In this document: piece by piece, positions 59,388-64,000 of the stretch | Layout: every line of letters begins with the position of its first letter | Numbering within the stretch: the stretch's first letter is position 1 | Assembly: GCA_032622095.1 (NCBI GenBank) | Contig: CP136065.1 | Span: forward strand, 63,161,094-63,225,093 | DNA length: 64,000 nt | Direction of reading: 5' to 3' | Source of the DNA: Siphonodentalium dalli | Taxonomy: Eukaryota; Mollusca; Scaphopoda; Gadilida; Siphonodentaliidae | Program-made: the position numbers and the translations under genes | Notes under the pieces: model-generated | Told to the model about the DNA's origin: nothing | Databases searched by the model: none | The model's input: the letters and a program-made list of their open reading frames with translations, nothing else

Positions 59388-60470
59388 TCATTGACTTAGA
59401 ATTAACTGATTATTATGGTGCATAAATAAACATAGATGTGTTAACAACATAGACAGTTTGATACAATGGTTGATATAGTATTCATGATCAACCTTCGGTT
59501 TTAATATCCTGTATATTTCTCCTTTACAGCAGCGTTTACATGATTCATGCCGTTCTTGATTAAATTGATCAGTCAGTTTATGTTTCACACGCGATTTGGT
59601 AACATTTAAATCTACGGCGGGATTCTGTCCGATCCACAAATGCGATAACCCACAATAATTTAAAATCCAATATCGATTTTCTCAACCAAGGTGTGTAAAA
59701 TCCACCAGTTTCGGATATCATGAAGGCAATCATGTGATATAGATCTTGGGAGAGATACTTAACGGATCCGTTCAAAAGATTGATACAATAACTGATAAGC
59801 TCACCGTAATGGTGACATCGAGGGAGTATCGGCCCAATTCCCCGTATACCATGAAGCTGCACGGGGAAAGTGAATCTCCAGTGAAGTAACAATTTACAAA
59901 CTTTAAAATGCATCCATTCTATTATATTTCTGAGCCATAAATCAGGTTGAGTAATACCATACTGTCAAATGGTCGTAGACGCGCATTGATTAACAGTCTG
60001 TGTATGAATACTTTTTATCAGGACTTCATACATTGAATGAGTAGCCGTTCTTACTGCAACGCGTTTAGTTCTATAAAGGACCAATGTGTGGTACGAGCTA
60101 TACCAAAATAGTCGAATGAGCTAGCCAATACTCAATCCATATTATTGAATGAAAGACTTACGAATTTTGGGTTGTCGGCCCTGTGAAAAGTAAAATACCT
60201 TCACGTTGATTTTCAGAATGTTAAAGGTTTAGTTTCCAGATTCGGCAGTAGTCTTCGAAGCAGTTCAACTGGTACTTCAGATCGTTTTTATATTCGGCGA
60301 ATAAAACGGAATCATCAGCGTAAAAAAGAACACACATTTTCAGATAACAGTCTATTTTCACGGCATCTCATTAGAAACTGTTTCCATTCACTCCATGTCT
60401 GCACCAGCCAAACACTCACTCAGGTCATTTATACATAAGGAAAATTGGATATGGGCAGACGTTAAGGCTC
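59388..60470 (-). pseudogene. degenerate LINE ORF2 (palm to C-terminus)
   Basis: On the minus strand, from high to low coordinates: QFSLCINDLSECLAGADME (about 60460-60395), a catalytic ADDSVLFAEYKNDL tract preceded by a frame break (about 60330-60280), NCFEDYCRIWKLNL, then LLNLIYGSE (about 59960), MHFKVCKLLLHWRFTFPVQL, YGELISYCINLLNGSVKYLS and GFYTPWLRKSILDFKLLWVI (59913-59578), then LTDQFNQERHESCKRCC, KGEIYRILKPKVDHEYYINH (59639-59388). The order fits a LINE RT with a long C-terminal domain. Many stops and frameshifts. It looks like the family at 20210-20450 and 38558-38850. Confidence 0.7.
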
Positions 60471-60479
60471 TCTTGATCC

Positions 60480-61090
60480 ATACAGAAGGGTATTTTCAGA
60501 TAAGACAACGTTGTGTAGGGAGTCAAATAGTTCTCTTTTTGGCTCTTGATAAAATGTACATTCTAAGAGATAGTGGTATGTTGACTGAAGTTTATACAAT
60601 ATTATGTGCCAGGGCATAACTCAGATTGCTGCTTTTCAGCCTTAACCGGTTATATATGAATGATATGGGATTTACAACATTTGATATGATACAAATAGGC
60701 GGGTGTGCGAGTATTATCATCGTTCAGTTCAGTTTTGAAGTCTTCGAGTTTACTGCAGCTCTTTGTAGTTTCTGGAAGTTTGTTCCATTCAGTAATCGCA
60801 GCTCACAAGAACGAATCCATATAATAATTATAGTTAATATTCGGGGGGAAGTCCTGCATGCTCAAACCTGAAATTATATATGGAATTGTTTGCATGCATT
60901 GGTTGTACACAATTTCTTTAAATTGATGGAGCTGTTCCACGAATCATTTTACAAAATTGGCATACGACGCGAGGAGAGGAGACCATTACTCGGGCTGATT
61001 GTTGTACCTGTTACTAGTCGGGCCACTTCATACTGAATATTTTCAGTTTCATCACTATGGATACAGGGAGGGATATTCTACTATTGGTCG
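60480..61090 (-). pseudogene. degenerate LINE ORF2 C-terminal part (family of 29250-30820)
   Basis: The minus strand reads ENIQYEVARLVTGTTISPSN (about 61050-60990; compare DIQYEAARLVTGGTRSCN in the 29-kb copy), EWNKLPETTKSCSKLEDFK (about 60800-60740; compare LWNKLKPEARNCETLSDFK), NRLRLKSSNLSYALAHN (about 60650-60600; compare CRLRLECSNLNHDLHSN) and LHNVVLSENTLLYGS (about 60520-60475). It therefore belongs to the same family but is older. It directly abuts, in the same orientation, the palm of a second LINE at 60470. Confidence 0.7.
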
Positions 61091-61099
61091 GATAAAATT

Positions 61100-62087
61100 A
61101 GTGTAATGTGTTTTACTGTGTTACTCTACTTATAGCATGTATCTCCGCCCACGTACTAAAATTACTCGATTCCATGCGAACACCCCGAGAGCTCGGGGTA
61201 TCAAAAGAAAGTCCCATCAATATTGTGCTATTCTACAACCAACTGATATTTTGTATATACATGTATATGGTTTGACATTATGTATTTTGAAATCAGTCTA
61301 CATTTTAATATTAAATAAGACATTTTTGATTGACTATGAAGTTGCGTTTTGACAACTTAATACAATCTATCCTTCAACATTCGCCTGCTGTACACCAACA
61401 GCTTCTAGACATAACCGCCCCCAAAATACCCCCATTAATAAATAATGCCCATTATTCTGAAATATAAAAAAAATGTCAGCGCCGTTATCAATTCTTCCGT
61501 GCCCTTTCCGTGAATGCTACAGTATTATTTGTAGTATATTTTGGGGGCTGGCATGGTTGTGGAACAGGTGTATGTTTATATGCTGATACACATACTCCAT
61601 ACTGGATGTATTTTCGACAATTGCATTTTGGTCATTTCGCTGAGATTATATCTTCCTCTGCGACACAAATATGACATACAAAACTTTTACATCCAAAATA
61701 CGCTCTGGTGTAATACATCTATGTCACCGCTGTCTTCAATCGTCCTTCTGAAATGGGCGAATGGTGATCGATAATTCCGATGCCATTTTTTTTTCAAGTG
61801 AGTCAAATGTTTTGGCAGCGAAACCACTGCCTTAACAATATATCTATGTGTGTTCTTACATGTTGTCCATACCTGATAGAAATACTAGCGGATATATTTA
61901 ACATTGTCCCGATATTCTTCATGGCATGGTACTACATGGACATATACCACACGGAGAAAGTTGTCAAGATACATATATTTACTTCAAAATGCTCAAACGT
62001 CAGTTTCTACCAATTGTGATGGGATACTACCCTGAGTAGCTTACGACACCATCGGCACACATCTACTCACATGAATGATGTTCAGTT
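61100..62087. other. non-coding stretch without recognisable gene
   Basis: Frames at 61137, 61541 and 61780 have no recognisable domain; the last has hydrophobic stretches but no splice or start context. Nothing supported. Confidence 0.4.
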
Positions 62088-62753
62088 GCACATTCCGTTC
62101 TCGGTAGTTATAAGTCCCGTTATGTGTACATTGCTCTGCTTATTTCAACATAATTCTATTCGGGACCTGGAACACATGCCACTAAATGTAATCTATAAAC
62201 CGTCGCTTCAAAAGTTTGGATAGCTGGCACTTATGTAGTGGGTAAGCTAGGTATTGTTTGCGAGATTTATTGTACTTACAACTGAAAAGGGACAATGTGC
62301 ATTTGACTGACATCTATAGTAAATTGTTGAGATGTGGTTGATGTTCATAATCTGAGCACAATCGATACTTATTATCCTTGTAATATATCAGTTATAAATA
62401 TGTGTTTTTGATTTCTGAATGTGCATTGTGAATTTCTACAGATGATGTACTAGTCTATCCCACCAGACAAACGTTTATATGTTTAAAACAAAACTAAAAA
62501 TTAAAACAGCTTTAGGTTAGAGACTTGATTAGTGACCTGTAGTCCCGTTTTCGAATAGAAATGTCGTAGAGTTGACGATTTGTGTGACACTTTTATCATA
62601 ACAAAACGGGAGCTAAGCTCCATTTCTATCGATAATAATATGACTGAATGTCCAGTCTGCTTGAGGACGCTCCATCTTGTTTCGAAAGTGGGCAGCGTAG
62701 AACAAAATGCACACCGAGAACGGGACGTTTAACTACCGAGAACGGGATGCGGC
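62088..62753. mobile_element. non-autonomous DNA element with ~50-bp inverted ends
   Basis: Left CCGTTCTCGGTAGTTATAAG followed by TCCCGTT (62095-62121) is inverted at right (complement of 62721-62747: CCGTTCTCGGTAGTTAAACG then TCCCGTT). Similarity extends about 50 bp inward. The 666-bp element has no coding capacity. The target-site duplication is not clear, so the superfamily is open. Confidence 0.6.
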
Positions 62754-63336
62754 ACCGAACCGCATTCGAGTGATTACATAGTGTGCAGGGTTGGGGTAAT
62801 CGTAATCAGTAATTGTAATCAAAGTAATCGATTACACAATTTGGAGTAATCACCTGTAATCAGTAATCATGACATTTTTTTATTACAAGTAATCGTAATC
62901 GTAATCGATTACTTTAAAAAGTACCTGTAATCATGATTACATTTTGATTACTTTTTTGATTACTTTTATTAAAATATCAATATGAATGGATACCCATAGT
63001 CTCATAGTATAGTACTGTGCAGTATGCACAAATACAAGCCAACATAAGAGAGTTAACACAATTTCACCATGTGTTATATTAGTGGTGTATTGTGAAGTGA
63101 TATACCTTGATGTACCACAAAGGCTCTTATTGGTAATTGTTTGTTTACTGGAATAACAAGTCTATGTTGAATAGCAGTTGTGTGTTGAAGTTTGTTCACT
63201 TTGAACTCATTGTTATCCAAACAGTGTTTTCATTGAGTGTGAAGCCAGCTCAGTGAGCTCACACTCAGGCTATGAAACCATCTCACTGTGAATATACAGG
63301 TGTGACCATGTTTAGATAAACAAAACACAAGTCACA

Positions 63337-63345
63337 TATATAAAT
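63337..63345 (+). promoter_or_regulatory. TATA box of the hAT transposase
   Basis: TATATAAAT lies 49 bp upstream of the ATG at 63394, leaving room for a short 5' UTR with a start near 63368. Confidence 0.5.
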
Positions 63346-63393
63346 CCCACACATTTGCTTCAAACCATATCATCAGTGTTCAGAACTGCAATC

Positions 63394-63528
63394 ATGTCTA
63401 CCGTTTTGAATCACTTCCACATGCCAGACACTCAATCTGGTACTACTATGAAAGTACAATGCAAACATTGTCCAAGCTATATTTCCGGGGCAAACAAAAG
63501 CACTTCCAACTTTCTGACACATATCAAG
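63394..63528 (+). CDS. hAT transposase, first coding exon (BED zinc finger)
   Basis: Forty-five codons from ATG (63394) to an AAG|GTATGT donor (GT at 63529-63530), phase 0. Residues 20-45 form the first part of a BED zinc finger: K-V-Q-C-K-H-C, then SG, then STSNFLTHIK. This provides the C-x2-C pair and the first His of the finger; the last ligand (His or Cys) must come from exon 2. BED fingers bind the DNA ends in hAT transposases. The ATG is in an acceptable context (TGCAATCATGT). The TATA box and hAT terminus upstream agree. An alternative is a domesticated ZBED-type host gene; intact terminal inverted repeats on both sides would argue against that. Confidence 0.8.
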
Positions 63529-64000
63529 GTATGTATTGATTTGTATGTTAAAATATCAACTTTTATTCCAGTAAGTTACTCTAAATATTTTTACCAGTGG
63601 CTATAAATGCAGTTATAATATGCATGCATTCTACATAATTTCCTAGTATACACCCACTGGGGGATATAAGTGAAAAGATTAAATTATGCCTATTGTATTG
63701 TAAATCAAACTAATTAATCCCTATTGTGTTTTACCCAGCCAATGCTAGCCTCACTGCACTGAGGACTGATATCAGTGAAAAGATTAAATTATGCATATTG
63801 TATTGTCAATCAAGTTAATTAATCCCTATTGTGTTTTACCCAGCCAATGCTAGCCTTACTGTCTGGTCACTGATTAATCTTTGTGTGTCAAACTTGTGTT
63901 AAATTGTTTCCCACCATGACCATAAATATGCACCATTAGCATGTATATATATTATATGTTGTTACCTCAGTACTTTATTGGATTTTGTTTATTATTACAG
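63529..64000 (+). other. first intron of the hAT transposase
   Basis: Begins GTATGTATTG and ends, at the very last base of the window, with the acceptor TTTGTTTATTATTACAG. It contains a 105-bp-period tandem duplication: GTGAAAAGATTAAATTATGC at 63670 and 63775, each followed by TAATTAATCCCTATTGTGTT and CCCAGCCAATGCTAGCC. Exon 2 would start at the next base outside the window. Confidence 0.6.

Larger units (their letters stand above)
62786..64000 (+). mobile_element. left end of a hAT transposon, continuing past the window
   Basis: Starts CAGGGTTGGGGTAATCG at 62786, a hAT-type terminus. The first ~170 bp are packed with TAATC / GTAATC motifs on both strands (about 62800-62965), the usual look of subterminal transposase-binding repeats. 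A TATA box, a BED-finger coding exon and an intron follow in order. The 8 bases before the terminus are ATAGTGTG and should recur after the right end if this is correct. The right end is outside the window. Confidence 0.75.

Overview
The window is eukaryotic, AT-rich and very gene-poor. It most likely comes from a lophotrochozoan invertebrate, probably a mollusc. This rests on three things: a diverged fibrinogen-related (FReD) exon of the kind expanded in molluscs, tRNA-derived SINE and LINE 3' tails ending in an ACCCCAATCAAT-type repeat that I associate with molluscan genomes, and several CR1/jockey-type LINEs. The assignment is inference; no species-diagnostic gene is present. Nothing prokaryotic (operons, Shine-Dalgarno sites, CRISPR) is seen.

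Layout. 1-4.1 kb: a host gene fragment, the terminal FReD exon (2419-3053, +), followed by a tRNA-derived SINE on the minus strand. 4.6-5.6 kb: a non-autonomous hAT-like DNA element with internal tandem repeats. 6.25-7.05 kb: the 3' end of a LINE. 8.3-20.5 kb: mostly short interspersed repeats: a TTAA-flanked hairpin MITE, two copies of a ~440-bp repeat, two more SINEs, a hAT-like MITE and a LINE crumb. 21.0-22.6 kb: a 42-bp minisatellite of about 37 units that stays open on both strands. 22.7-26.2 kb: a small Helitron, simple repeats and two more TTAA-flanked hairpin MITEs. 26.6 kb: a weak candidate for a signal-peptide first exon. 29.2-30.8 kb: a long LINE ORF2 fragment (-). 32.4-35.2 kb: two more minisatellites. 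41.6-43.8 kb: a CR1-like ORF2 broken by one in-frame stop (+). 47.9-52.0 kb: a rearranged, minus-strand LINE ORF1 (gag-like, zinc knuckles) with one segment tandemly triplicated. 52.9-54.05 kb: a Helitron (+). 54.3-55.95 kb: a LINE missing its catalytic core (+). 56.3-57.8 kb: two tandem arrays. 59.4-61.1 kb: two abutting degenerate LINE pieces (-). 62.1-62.75 kb: an element with ~50-bp inverted ends. 62.79 kb to the window end: the left end of a hAT transposon whose first coding exon encodes a BED zinc finger and whose first intron appears to end at the last base.

Apart from the FReD exon (and possibly the 26.6-kb exon) I see no host coding sequence. The biology here is a mobile-element graveyard with some recent activity: the 684-bp triplication, the perfect 76-bp inverted repeat, the hAT left end with an open BED exon, and a CR1 copy broken by a single stop codon. 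Clade names for LINEs are assigned from remembered motif patterns and should be read as approximate.
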